From contig CAJURX010000008.1 in assembly GCA_910589125.1 (NCBI GenBank), forward strand, positions 1 to 64,000: DNA of 64,000 nucleotides, written 5' to 3'. Position 1 is the first letter of the stretch; each line of letters begins with the position of its first letter. The notes beneath the pieces were generated by a model, which was not told the DNA's origin, made no database searches, and saw nothing but the letters and a program-made list of their open reading frames with translations. This document shows, piece by piece, positions 1 through 7,206 of this stretch. The position numbers and the translations under genes are program-made. Origin of the DNA: an uncultured Eggerthellaceae bacterium. Its GTDB lineage: Bacteria > Actinomycetota > Coriobacteriia > Coriobacteriales > Eggerthellaceae.

Positions 1-127
1 GATATTCCAAAACTTTTTTGAAAATTTTTTTCCGAGGCATCCCCGAGGGGCATCCAGGACGCGATCGCGCACGCAAGAAGAGCGGGGTGCGAAGGGCGCC
101 AGAGGAGGAGGGAGCACGAGGGAGGGA

Positions 128-156
128 GCAGGCTCGAGGGCAGGGTGCGAGCCTGC
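128..156 (-). terminator. hairpin downstream of tyrS
   Basis: A perfect 9-bp inverted repeat (GCAGGCTCG / CGAGCCTGC, 11-nt loop) lies about 80 nt past the tyrS stop. It is the best candidate for the 3' end of the argG-argH-tyrS transcript. No U-run follows on the minus strand, so it may act with Rho or only protect the 3' end. The rest of 1-234 shows no gene; positions 10-40 are very AT-rich for this genome. Confidence 0.45.
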
Positions 157-234
157 AAGGCGGCGGGGATGCGCTTCGCGCTCGCGCCGGTCGAGATGAC
201 AGAAGCGAGCGTGAAGCGGCAGGACAAGACAGCG

Positions 235-1446
235 CTAGAGGATGCGGAGGAACTTGCGCTTCCCCACCTTGAGGATGGCGCCATGCAGATCAGCGGGATC
301 CACGTTGTAGCGCTTCGGCTCGACAGAGACATCATCGATCTTCACGCCGCCGCCATCGATCAAGCGACGCGCTTCGCCAGCACTTGCCGCAAGCCCCGCT
401 TCGTGCAGGAATGCCGCCAGATAGACCTGCCCGTCATCATTCAGGGTCAGCTCTCCTGCGAACTCCGGGATGTCATCAGGTACCTCGTGGGCCTTGAACA
501 CCTTGTCGAAGTGCTCTTCGGATGCAGCGGCCGCATCAGCGTCATGATAGAGCTCCACCAAATTGCGCGCGAGCTGACGCTTCACCTTGTTCGGATGCAG
601 CACGTCATTCGCGAGCCCTTCTTCTATCTGATCGATCTCATCGACAGGCACATTCGATGCCAGCCGGAAGTACTTGACCATGATCTCATCAGGGATGGAC
701 ATGACCTTTCCGAAGATATCCTCTGGTGCGTCCGTGAGGCCGATGTAGTTCCCGTAGCTCTTCGACATCTTGCGCACGCCGTCCGTGCCTTCGAGCAGCG
801 GGAGCGTCAGGCACACCTGCGGCTCCATATCCAGCTTCTCCATCAGCTCACGCCCAGCGAGCAGGTTGAAGAGCTGGTCGGTCCCGCCGAGCTCCACATC
901 TGCCTTGATGACCACTGAGTCGTACGCCTGCATGACCGGATAGAGGAACTCGTGCAGGCTGATGGGCTGACCAGAGGTGTAGCGATTATGGAAGTCATCC
1001 CGCTCGAGGATGCGCGCCACAGTGAAGTTCGCCAGCAGCTTCAGCAGGCCCTCCATGTCCAGCCCGAGGATCCATTCCGAGTTGTAGCGCAGCGTGGTCT
1101 TTGCAGGATCGAGCACCTTGAACGCCTGGTCCACATAGGTCTGAGCGTTCGCGTCGATCTGCTCGCGCGAGAGCTGCGGGCGCGTGGAGTTCCGCCCCGA
1201 TGGGTCCCCGATGAGCGCCGTGCCATCACCGATGATGAGAGTGACCTCATGCCCCAGGTCCTGGAACTGGCGCAGCTTGCGCAGGGGAACGGCGTGCCCC
1301 AGATGGATGTCAGGTGCCGTTGGGTCCACGCCGAGCTTGACGTTCAGCGGCATTCCGCGCTTGAGCTTCTTCAGCAGGGCCTCTTCAGGCACGATCTGCG
1401 CAGCGCCGGACTGGATTATGTGCAGCTGTTCTTCAGGTGAGAGCAT
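235..1446 (-). CDS. tyrS: tyrosyl-tRNA synthetase
   Basis: Cytosolic class I aminoacyl-tRNA synthetase that charges tRNA-Tyr with tyrosine using ATP. The 403-residue product has the HIGH-type signature HLGH at residues 48-51, the KMSKS loop at 226-230 and a C-terminal S4 RNA-binding domain from about 340 to the end. Length fits the roughly 400-residue bacterial TyrRS group. The ATG is preceded by an AAGGATGG-like ribosome binding site. It is the last gene of an apparent argG-argH-tyrS operon, 45 nt after argH, so tyrosine charging may be transcribed under arginine-responsive control. No T-box element is seen in front of it. Confidence 0.97.
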   Translation of the reverse strand: MLSPEEQLHIIQSGAAQIVPEEALLKKLKRGMPLNVKLGVDPTAPDIHLGHAVPLRKLRQFQDLGHEVTLIIGDGTALIGDPSGRNSTRPQLSREQIDANAQTYVDQAFKVLDPAKTTLRYNSEWILGLDMEGLLKLLANFTVARILERDDFHNRYTSGQPISLHEFLYPVMQAYDSVVIKADVELGGTDQLFNLLAGRELMEKLDMEPQVCLTLPLLEGTDGVRKMSKSYGNYIGLTDAPEDIFGKVMSIPDEIMVKYFRLASNVPVDEIDQIEEGLANDVLHPNKVKRQLARNLVELYHDADAAAASEEHFDKVFKAHEVPDDIPEFAGELTLNDDGQVYLAAFLHEAGLAASAGEARRLIDGGGVKIDDVSVEPKRYNVDPADLHGAILKVGKRKFLRIL

Positions 1447-1491
1447 GTTCCATCCTTCTATTGATGCGTGAAGAAGGATTGTAGCAGGGAA

Positions 1492-2892
1492 TCAGCTGCC
1501 GAAAGCGGCGCACGCCAGATCGCCAGCCATGCGCGTCCTCACCTCCTGGAGCTGTTGCGCAACGGCGGTGGTGGCGGTGCCGCCATACGTGGTGCGCGCA
1601 TCCACGATAGCGCGCAGGTCGAGTGCATCCACGATATCCGCTTCGAATACATCGCTCTCAGCCTTGAAGTCCGCCAGGGCAAGGTCATCCAAGTCGCAAC
1701 CACGCTTGTCGCAGAGCAGGACCAGATGCCCGACTATCTCATGCGCCTTGCGGAAGGGAACGCCGCGCTTCGCCAGATAGTCGGCAACATCAGTGGCTGC
1801 AAGGTAGCCCTTCTTGGCCTGCGCCAACATGGCCTCCTTGTGCACGGTCATGGTCTCCAACATGCCAGCCATGCACAGATAGCAATCCTCAAGGGTGCTC
1901 GCCGCATCCAGCGCACCCTCTTTGTCCTCCTGCATGTCCTTGTTGTAAGCGAGCGGGAGCGATTTCAGCATCATCATGAGCGCCATGAGGTCTCCCACCA
2001 CACGCCCCGTCTTCCCGCGGATGAGCTCGGCGAAATCCGGATTCTTCTTCTGCGGCATGATGGAGGACCCCGTGGAATACGCATCCGACAGCGTGATGAA
2101 GCCGAATTCCGACGTTGACCACAGGATGATCTCCTCGCACAGGCGGCTCAGGTGTATGCATGAGACGCTTGCGGCGTACATGAGGTCGAGCAGGAAGTCG
2201 CGATCGCTCACCGCATCGAGCGAGTTCGGGATGGGTCGTGCGAAGCCCAGCGCTTCGGTGGTAGCGAACCTGTCCAGAGGATACGTGGTGCCCGCGAGCG
2301 CTGCCGCGCCAAGCGGATTCGCATCCGCCGCCTCATAGGCCATCGAGAGCCGATCGAAATCCCGCGTGAACATCCACGCGTAGGCGAGCAGATGGTGTGC
2401 GAAGAGCACCGGTTGCGCATGCTGCATATGCGTGTAGCCCGGCATGACCACATCCATATGAGCCTCCGCTTGCGAGGCCAGCACTTCGCGCAGGCGCAGG
2501 TTCGCCTTCATGAGGCTAGCCGCGCGCTGCTTCATATGCAGACGCGTATCCGTTGCCACCTGATCGTTGCGACTGCGCCCCGTGTGCAGGCGTGCGCCAG
2601 CATCTCCGATGCGGGATATCAGCTCCGATTCGATGGACATATGGATGTCCTCGTCATCGATATCGAATGCGAAGCGACCCTCTTCGATATCCTGTTCGAT
2701 ATCAGCCAGCGCGGCCGTGATGGCGTCCGCATCTTCCTGCGCGATGACGCCCATAGCGGCCAGCATGGCAGCGTGAGCCTTCGAGCCCTGGATATCCTGC
2801 GCATAGAGCTCTTTGTCTATCGGAAGCGATGCACCGAAGCGCTGCGTGAATCCGCTCACGCTCTCCTCGAAGCGACCCGACCACAATGCCAT
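1492..2892 (-). CDS. argH: argininosuccinate lyase
   Basis: Last step of arginine synthesis: cleaves argininosuccinate to arginine and fumarate in the cytosol. The 466-residue product carries the fumarase/aspartase superfamily signature GSSIMPQKKNP at about residues 275-285, the conserved HTGRSRND at 103-110 and the YTHMQ segment at 153-157. An upstream in-frame start would add 14 residues, but GGAGG sits 9 nt before the ATG that begins MALWSGRF, the expected ArgH N-terminus, so that start is chosen. It lies 48 nt downstream of argG, which makes its substrate. Confidence 0.97.
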   Translation of the reverse strand: MALWSGRFEESVSGFTQRFGASLPIDKELYAQDIQGSKAHAAMLAAMGVIAQEDADAITAALADIEQDIEEGRFAFDIDDEDIHMSIESELISRIGDAGARLHTGRSRNDQVATDTRLHMKQRAASLMKANLRLREVLASQAEAHMDVVMPGYTHMQHAQPVLFAHHLLAYAWMFTRDFDRLSMAYEAADANPLGAAALAGTTYPLDRFATTEALGFARPIPNSLDAVSDRDFLLDLMYAASVSCIHLSRLCEEIILWSTSEFGFITLSDAYSTGSSIMPQKKNPDFAELIRGKTGRVVGDLMALMMMLKSLPLAYNKDMQEDKEGALDAASTLEDCYLCMAGMLETMTVHKEAMLAQAKKGYLAATDVADYLAKRGVPFRKAHEIVGHLVLLCDKRGCDLDDLALADFKAESDVFEADIVDALDLRAIVDARTTYGGTATTAVAQQLQEVRTRMAGDLACAAFGS

Positions 2893-2940
2893 GCCCCTCA
2901 TCCTCCATTCATGTTGCAGACACGATGCCCGCATCCGGTT

Positions 2941-4269
2941 CTAAGCGAGCGTTGCCGCCGCATCCTTGGTGACCGCCTCTGCCTCTTCCACGACGACGGA
3001 CCCCTGGGCGGTGAACTCGTCAGCCGTTGAGGCAACAGCGTTGAACTGGGACATCTTCGCGCCCATGCTGATTCGGTTCTTCGCCCACACCTTGCACGTG
3101 AGCGCATGCAGCTCGATGAAGCCCTTGGCGGCATCATGGTCGAAGCCGTCCGTGGCATCGTAGGTGGCAAGGTCGTAATCGTAGAGCGAATACGAGCTCT
3201 TCCGTCCGACCACGGCGCAGCTGCCCTTGTACAGCTTCATGCGCACGGTGCCCGTCACGCACTGCTGCGTATCCGCCAGGAACGCATCGAGCGCTTCCTT
3301 GAGAGGCGAGAACCACAGTCCGTTGTAGACCTGCTCCGCCCACGTCTGCTCGATGCCGAGCTTGTAATGCAAGACGCTCCGCTCTAGGCACAGATCCTCG
3401 AGCGACTTATGCGCGCAGATCAGCGCAAGGGCTCCGGGAACCTCGTAGCATTCCCTGCTCTTCACGCCGACGAGCCGGTTCTCGATCATGTCGAGCCGTC
3501 CGTATCCATTGCTGCCAGCGATATCGTTCATAGCGTAGACGATCTCGAGGAAGCTCATGGGCTTTCCATCGAGCGCGCACGGGATGCCGTGCTCGAATGA
3601 GACATCGACATAGGTGGGAGCATCGGGGGCTTCCTCGGGGCTGACCGTCATGGTGTAGATATCAGCTGGCGGTTCTGCCCACGGATCCTCCAAGACGCCA
3701 CATTCGATGGCGCGCCCCCACAGGTTGTCATCTATCGAATACGGAGACGCCTTCGTGGTGGGCACTTCGATGCCGTGAGCCTCCGCCCATGCCATCTCAT
3801 CCTCCCGGCTGACCAGATCCCAGTCCCGCACAGGCGCGATGATCTCAAGGTCAGGATCGAGCATGAGGATGGAGGCTTCGAAGCGGACCTGGTCGTTCCC
3901 CTTCCCCGTGCATCCATGGGCGATGTGCTTCGCACCAAAGGAATGAGCGGCGTCCACGAGGTGCTTCGCGATCAGCGGCCGAGAGAGGGCGCTCACCAGC
4001 GGGTACTTGTTCTCATACATGGCATTGGCCGCCATGGCACAAGAGAGATACTCGTTCGCGAAGTCCTCCCGCATGTCGACGACCAAGCATTCGATGGCAC
4101 CCGATGCGATCGCCTTCGCCTTGATGGCTTCCAAGCCAGCATGGTCCTGCCCGAGATCACCCGCTACGGCGATCACGTCAAGCCCATACTCCTCTTGCAG
4201 CCACTTGATGCAGACAGATGTATCCAAACCGCCGGAATATGCCAGGATGACCTTATCCTTCGTTGCCAT
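2941..4269 (-). CDS. argG: argininosuccinate synthase
   Basis: Condenses citrulline and aspartate with ATP to argininosuccinate, the penultimate step of arginine synthesis. The 442-residue product has the PP-loop AYSGGLDTS at residues 10-18, followed by the expected citrulline- and aspartate-binding regions. The ATG start has AAGGAG 7 nt upstream; a TTG six codons earlier lacks such a site and was rejected. It heads the argG-argH-tyrS group. The 392-bp leader before it contains a small arginine-rich ORF and several RNA hairpins, suggesting control by arginyl-tRNA supply. Confidence 0.97.
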   Translation of the reverse strand: MATKDKVILAYSGGLDTSVCIKWLQEEYGLDVIAVAGDLGQDHAGLEAIKAKAIASGAIECLVVDMREDFANEYLSCAMAANAMYENKYPLVSALSRPLIAKHLVDAAHSFGAKHIAHGCTGKGNDQVRFEASILMLDPDLEIIAPVRDWDLVSREDEMAWAEAHGIEVPTTKASPYSIDDNLWGRAIECGVLEDPWAEPPADIYTMTVSPEEAPDAPTYVDVSFEHGIPCALDGKPMSFLEIVYAMNDIAGSNGYGRLDMIENRLVGVKSRECYEVPGALALICAHKSLEDLCLERSVLHYKLGIEQTWAEQVYNGLWFSPLKEALDAFLADTQQCVTGTVRMKLYKGSCAVVGRKSSYSLYDYDLATYDATDGFDHDAAKGFIELHALTCKVWAKNRISMGAKMSQFNAVASTADEFTAQGSVVVEEAEAVTKDAAATLA

Positions 4270-4361
4270 TGCTCTCTCCTTTTCCAAGCTGCCTGTCTGA
4301 GCACAGGGACAGCTACGCGTTCATGGTTTTCAGTTGATGCAGTGTGCAGGTGCACAAGGGG

Positions 4362-4399
4362 TGAGGTATGCCCGGAGGCATGGGCCATTGCTGGCCTCA
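4362..4399 (-). ncRNA. foldable 38-nt leader element before argG
   Basis: The RNA can fold as a closing stem UGAGG/CCUCA enclosing two hairpins: CCA-GCAA-UGG with a GNRA tetraloop, and AUGCC-UCCG-GGCAU. The first hairpin could instead extend to GGCCA-GCAA-UGGCC, which competes with the closing stem. Its TGAGGCCA...TGGCCCA half is repeated at the leader-peptide start (4465-4482), so the copies can also pair with each other. It resembles a switchable structure, but I do not recognise a known riboswitch class. Confidence 0.4.
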
Positions 4400-4409
4400 G
4401 ATAGAAGAA

Positions 4410-4429
4410 GACGACTTAGAAAAGTCGTC
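4410..4429 (-). terminator. attenuator hairpin at leader-peptide stop
   Basis: Perfect 8-bp inverted repeat GACGACTT-TTCT-AAGTCGTC. The 5' arm is made of the last arginine, leucine and phenylalanine codons of the leader ORF, and the stop codon is in the loop and 3' arm. A ribosome stalled on the CGA codons would block the stem. No U-run follows, so it would work as a switching stem rather than as a simple intrinsic terminator. Confidence 0.45.
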
Positions 4430-4472
4430 GTCGGGAAACGCGTCGGAGAAGGCATGCGGCGGCTTGGGCCAT
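4416..4472 (-). CDS. arginine-rich leader peptide (putative attenuator peptide)
   Basis: An 18-codon ORF reads MAQAAACLLRRVSRRRLF, then TAA. Five of its last nine residues are arginine (CGA CGC ... CGA CGA CGA). GAGG sits 5 nt before the ATG. A start 13 codons earlier (ATG at 4511, with AAGG 4 nt upstream) is in frame and would give 31 residues. It ends 146 nt before argG. The arginine codons fall inside or beside the arm of the hairpin at 4410-4429, the classical geometry of ribosome-mediated attenuation. The function is inferred from position and composition; a chance ORF cannot be excluded. Confidence 0.55.
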   Translation of the reverse strand: MAQAAACLLRRVSRRRLF

Positions 4473-4661
4473 GGTGGCCTCAACCGAGTTATGTGCCGCA
4501 CAGTACGTCATGATGCCTTGTCCTTGTTCGCTTGAGCGATTCGCGTTGTAGGGATGCTAGCACAACTTGGAGAGGATGCGGCGAGCTTTATCTGGAATGG
4601 GAGGGATGCGGGACTGATGGGGGCTGAGGGGACCACGAGCCCTGATCGACGACCCCTTTGA

Positions 4662-5096
4662 CTACATATTGCCCGAGTTGAAGTAGTCGAGCAAGGTGCG
4701 CTCTGTCTTCTTGTATTCTGCGGCCAATTCGACCTCATCGGTGATCCCACTCTGGATCAGGGAGATGAGTATCTGCATGCCGAGGTCGGGGTCCTTCATG
4801 TCGGCAACGCGGACTCGCAGCTCGTTGCCATCGAATTCGCAAAGGCCGTAATCCGCATGGAACACAGCGCGGCCGTCATCATATCGACCGCTCTCCTGAA
4901 GAAGCGATGACACCGGCACGCCGAGTGCCTTGGCGATCTTGTTCATGTTGTTCAAGCTCACATTGATGCGCTCCTGCTCGATGCCACCGATATAAGTGCG
5001 ATGCAATCCGCACAGCTCAGCTAGCTTCTCTTGCGTGAGCCCCGCTTCCTTTCGATACTTGCGCATGTTCGCAGCGAGCGTTGCTTGGACATCCAT
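4662..5096 (-). CDS. XRE-family transcriptional regulator
   Basis: A 144-residue predicted DNA-binding protein. Residues about 8-64 form a Cro/C1-type helix-turn-helix (LTQEKLAELCGLHRTYIGGIEQ, then ALGVPVSSLL), and the remaining 75 residues are an unassigned acidic domain that may sense a ligand or form dimers. The ATG has GAGGAG 7 nt upstream. It stands alone between the arginine operon leader and the secretion block, with its own AT-rich promoter region (5130-5180). It could regulate itself or either neighbour; the sequence does not decide this. Confidence 0.85.
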   Translation of the reverse strand: MDVQATLAANMRKYRKEAGLTQEKLAELCGLHRTYIGGIEQERINVSLNNMNKIAKALGVPVSSLLQESGRYDDGRAVFHADYGLCEFDGNELRVRVADMKDPDLGMQILISLIQSGITDEVELAAEYKKTERTLLDYFNSGNM

Positions 5097-5140
5097 TGGC
5101 TCTCCTCTGTCGTAGGGCGAGTCAATGGATACTGAAATAC

Positions 5141-5169
5141 ATTATATGAATCTACATATGATAAATAGC
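5141..5169 (-). promoter_or_regulatory. probable promoter of the XRE gene
   Basis: On the minus strand a consensus -10 TATAAT lies at 5141-5146. The -35 region at about 5164-5169 (GCTATT) is poor. Transcription would start near 5134, giving a leader of about 40 nt. The flanks (ATATG at 5144 and 5156) are AT-rich and could hold an operator. Confidence 0.45.
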
Positions 5170-5222
5170 TTTCCAGGATAGCACGCCTGAGGCATCTCGT
5201 GCAAAGAATGCAACGAGGCTCC

Positions 5223-6251
5223 TTAGCAGGTGAGCGTCAACTGCATGCGGGCGATATGGATGCGGCTGCCCCTCTCAAGGGCAACGGGCGCGCCAGGAGG
5301 GATGCGCTTGCCGTCCACAGTGACCCCGTTGGTAGAGTTGAGGTCCATGATCTGGCAACCATGCGCGCCCACCTGAAGCGCCGCATGCTGGCGACTGATG
5401 CCCTCCACCCCCTCAAGGCAGATGTCACACTCTTGAGCAGCGCCGATCACGTTGCTCCCAGGCTTCAACGGCCATTCGACCCCATCGAGCATGCGCACCA
5501 GCTTGGGCTCCTTGCATGCAGCAGGCTGCATCTGAGATGCTCGGGGAATGACAGGAGCTTGTGCAGGCTGAGACGCCTGCACGGCAGACGTAGCCTGGTC
5601 GCTCATGAAATCGAATCCATAGCTGTCCCGGCAATCTATGCGCGTCGTGGTGCGTCCGTCCAGAAGCGAGGTGTCTCGCACGTCCCCATCCGGCTTATCC
5701 AAGACCCCCTGCTCTCGCAGGAATGTCTCGTATTCGATCCACGAGAAGATGGCGCTGCGGCGAACATGATCCAATACCCTGTCCGCCAATCCTCGTGCAC
5801 CCTCGTCATCGAATCGCGCACGCTTCGTCAGCTCCTCGAGCGCCTCCAAAGGACTTGAGATGCGCTCAGTGGCACCTCGAACGGGCATGTAGACGAATCG
5901 CAGCGAATATCGAGCCGGGTCGAAGAAGATATGCTCCTCCTCGAAGGACACTCGCTGGACCGAAAGGCCCTTCATATCGCACGCCCGAGCGAGATCCAAG
6001 AACGAGATCAACATGGGTTCGAAGTACTCTCGCGGGAGGGGCATGCTCAGCACCTCACGGATAGGCCGTGCGGTGCCCACATAGTATTCGAAGGCGTACC
6101 CTTTCTTCTTCTGCTCATAGGAGAATGTGAGCAGCGTCTCATCGCAGCCGCTCTTCACGCACTCTGCTTCCGAATAGAGCAGCTCTTCTGCAGCCGCTGT
6201 CTCCCCTTTGAGCGTAACGCCCCGCCGATTGCTCTTGACCTTGAGCTTCAT
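5223..6251 (-). CDS. FHA protein with DUF6382/EssB-like N-terminal domain
   Basis: A 342-residue cytosolic protein. Residues 1 to about 180 resemble the DUF6382 domain, which is related to the EssB pseudokinase fold of type VII secretion (typical region IREVLSMPLPREYFEPMLISFLDL, then IFFDPARYSLRFVYMPV). A polar linker contains DTSLLDG and TTTRI, plausible phosphothreonine sites. Residues about 262-335 are an FHA phosphothreonine-binding domain (GISRQHAAL and DLNSTNG). The ATG is preceded by GGGGCGG and lies 9 nt after the YukD-like gene. It is the last gene of the secretion block and pairs with the similar protein at 24135-25505, the first gene. The domain call is from pattern recognition; the FHA part is firm. 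Confidence 0.8.
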   Translation of the reverse strand: MKLKVKSNRRGVTLKGETAAAEELLYSEAECVKSGCDETLLTFSYEQKKKGYAFEYYVGTARPIREVLSMPLPREYFEPMLISFLDLARACDMKGLSVQRVSFEEEHIFFDPARYSLRFVYMPVRGATERISSPLEALEELTKRARFDDEGARGLADRVLDHVRRSAIFSWIEYETFLREQGVLDKPDGDVRDTSLLDGRTTTRIDCRDSYGFDFMSDQATSAVQASQPAQAPVIPRASQMQPAACKEPKLVRMLDGVEWPLKPGSNVIGAAQECDICLEGVEGISRQHAALQVGAHGCQIMDLNSTNGVTVDGKRIPPGAPVALERGSRIHIARMQLTLTC

Positions 6252-6260
6252 GAGCCGCCC

Positions 6261-6515
6261 CTAGACCACGACGAAGGCATCACCGTCAGTGAAGCCGATC
6301 TCGCCCACAGTGGCACCGGGATCTTGAATCTGCCCGGTACGCTCATACATGAGCGTTTGCGCACCGGTGTAGAGGAAGAAGTCCGATTCGATGTTCTGCA
6401 TGGCTTGGCAGACCAGTTGGCTCACATCCTGCATGGCCATGGAATCCGGCACCCAGAAGTCATATCCCTTGCCCGTGGCGGGCAGCTTCACATATATGAG
6501 GGTCTTGTTGGTCAT
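6261..6515 (-). CDS. YukD/EsaB-like ubiquitin-fold protein
   Basis: An 84-residue protein with the small beta-grasp pattern of YukD/EsaB, an accessory protein found with EssC in Firmicute-type type VII secretion: a beta-hairpin start (KTLIYVKLPATGKGYDFWVP), a helix around residues 28-44 and a terminal GFTDGDAFVVV strand. GGAGGTGATC directly precedes the ATG, a near-perfect Shine-Dalgarno. The GTG four codons upstream lies inside that site and was rejected. It sits between the polytopic membrane protein and the FHA protein. Family assignment rests on size, fold pattern and context. Confidence 0.65.
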   Translation of the reverse strand: MTNKTLIYVKLPATGKGYDFWVPDSMAMQDVSQLVCQAMQNIESDFFLYTGAQTLMYERTGQIQDPGATVGEIGFTDGDAFVVV

Positions 6516-6534
6516 GATCACCTCCACGACATGA

Positions 6535-7206
6535 TCAAAATGAATTCAGGCTGACGACCACCCACAGGATCAGCCCCAAGATGAAGACGGCCATGAGAGC
6601 GCCGCAGATGAGCTGGAACCACTTCTTGTTCTTGGCCCACCCCTCTGATTCCGTCCCTAAAGCCGTGGCGCCACCTATGAACCCAACATAGAAGCGCCTC
6701 AGCAAAGGGTGCCCTTCAAGATCGGGCATCTTCTCAGTGAAGCTTCCCATGCGCGATCGGTAATAGGTGAAGCAGGCAACTCCTATCACAGCGTTGGCCA
6801 CCTGATACCTCAAGGCTTCGAGCAGCTGGACCAGGTCTTGGAACACGATGGCAAGCCCGATCCCATAGACAAGGGAGACGAATACGATGGCGATGAAGAA
6901 GGCTTGCGAAAGAACAGGGCCATATGCGCGTCGCCGGAGAAGCGCCAGCTCGGTCACGATGCCAACAGCGCTGACAACGAGCGCCGTGAGCGCGGTGATC
7001 ACATCTGTTGCCCACAACCCTATGCCGAACGTCTCGTAGACCTGTGCAGGAGACATACCCTCAAGCCGATAGCCGAGGCCGAACAGCAAGCTGACCGCAG
7101 TCCAAAGCAGATATGCTGCCTCTACAGGGATCAGGAACCATACCAGGAACCGGTGGAAGCCCATCCCCTTCTCTGCGATATCCATCAGCTCCACGCCGTT
7201 GCCCAT
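6535..7206 (-). CDS. polytopic membrane protein of the secretion locus
   Basis: A 223-residue protein with about five hydrophobic segments (roughly 18-45, 60-86, 95-122, 132-148 and 198-221) and a polar stretch between the last two. I do not recognise a family. It overlaps the 3' end of the LXG gene at 7185: a second ATG at 7185 forms an ATGA overlap with the LXG stop. The longer start at 7206 has GGAG 8 nt upstream and is used here. Tight coupling to an LXG gene is typical of immunity proteins, but it could also be a channel component replacing EssA or the EssB membrane part, neither of which is otherwise visible. Confidence 0.75.
   Translation of the reverse strand: MGNGVELMDIAEKGMGFHRFLVWFLIPVEAAYLLWTAVSLLFGLGYRLEGMSPAQVYETFGIGLWATDVITALTALVVSAVGIVTELALLRRRAYGPVLSQAFFIAIVFVSLVYGIGLAIVFQDLVQLLEALRYQVANAVIGVACFTYYRSRMGSFTEKMPDLEGHPLLRRFYVGFIGGATALGTESEGWAKNKKWFQLICGALMAVFILGLILWVVVSLNSF

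Larger units (their letters stand above)
4270..4661 (-). promoter_or_regulatory. argG leader region (392 bp without a conventional gene)
   Basis: Long untranslated region between the XRE gene and argG. In minus-strand order it holds a small arginine-rich ORF (4511/4472-4416), a TGAGGCCACCATGGCCCA element at its start codon (4465-4482), a perfect 8-bp hairpin at its stop (4410-4429), a second TGAGGCCA...TGGCCCA copy that is part of a foldable 38-nt unit (4362-4399), and then argG. I find no T-box consensus and no clear ARG-box palindrome. The promoter is not obvious; TAGCAT at 4556-4561 could be a weak -10. Confidence 0.6.

Noticed and set aside
10..40. T-rich tract as an intrinsic terminator
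   Set aside because: The T-run would serve a plus-strand transcript entering from the left, and no stable stem precedes it inside the window.
4270..4661. T-box or ARG-box control of argG
   Set aside because: No AGGGTGGNACCGCG-type T-box core on the minus strand and no 18-bp ArgR palindrome were found.
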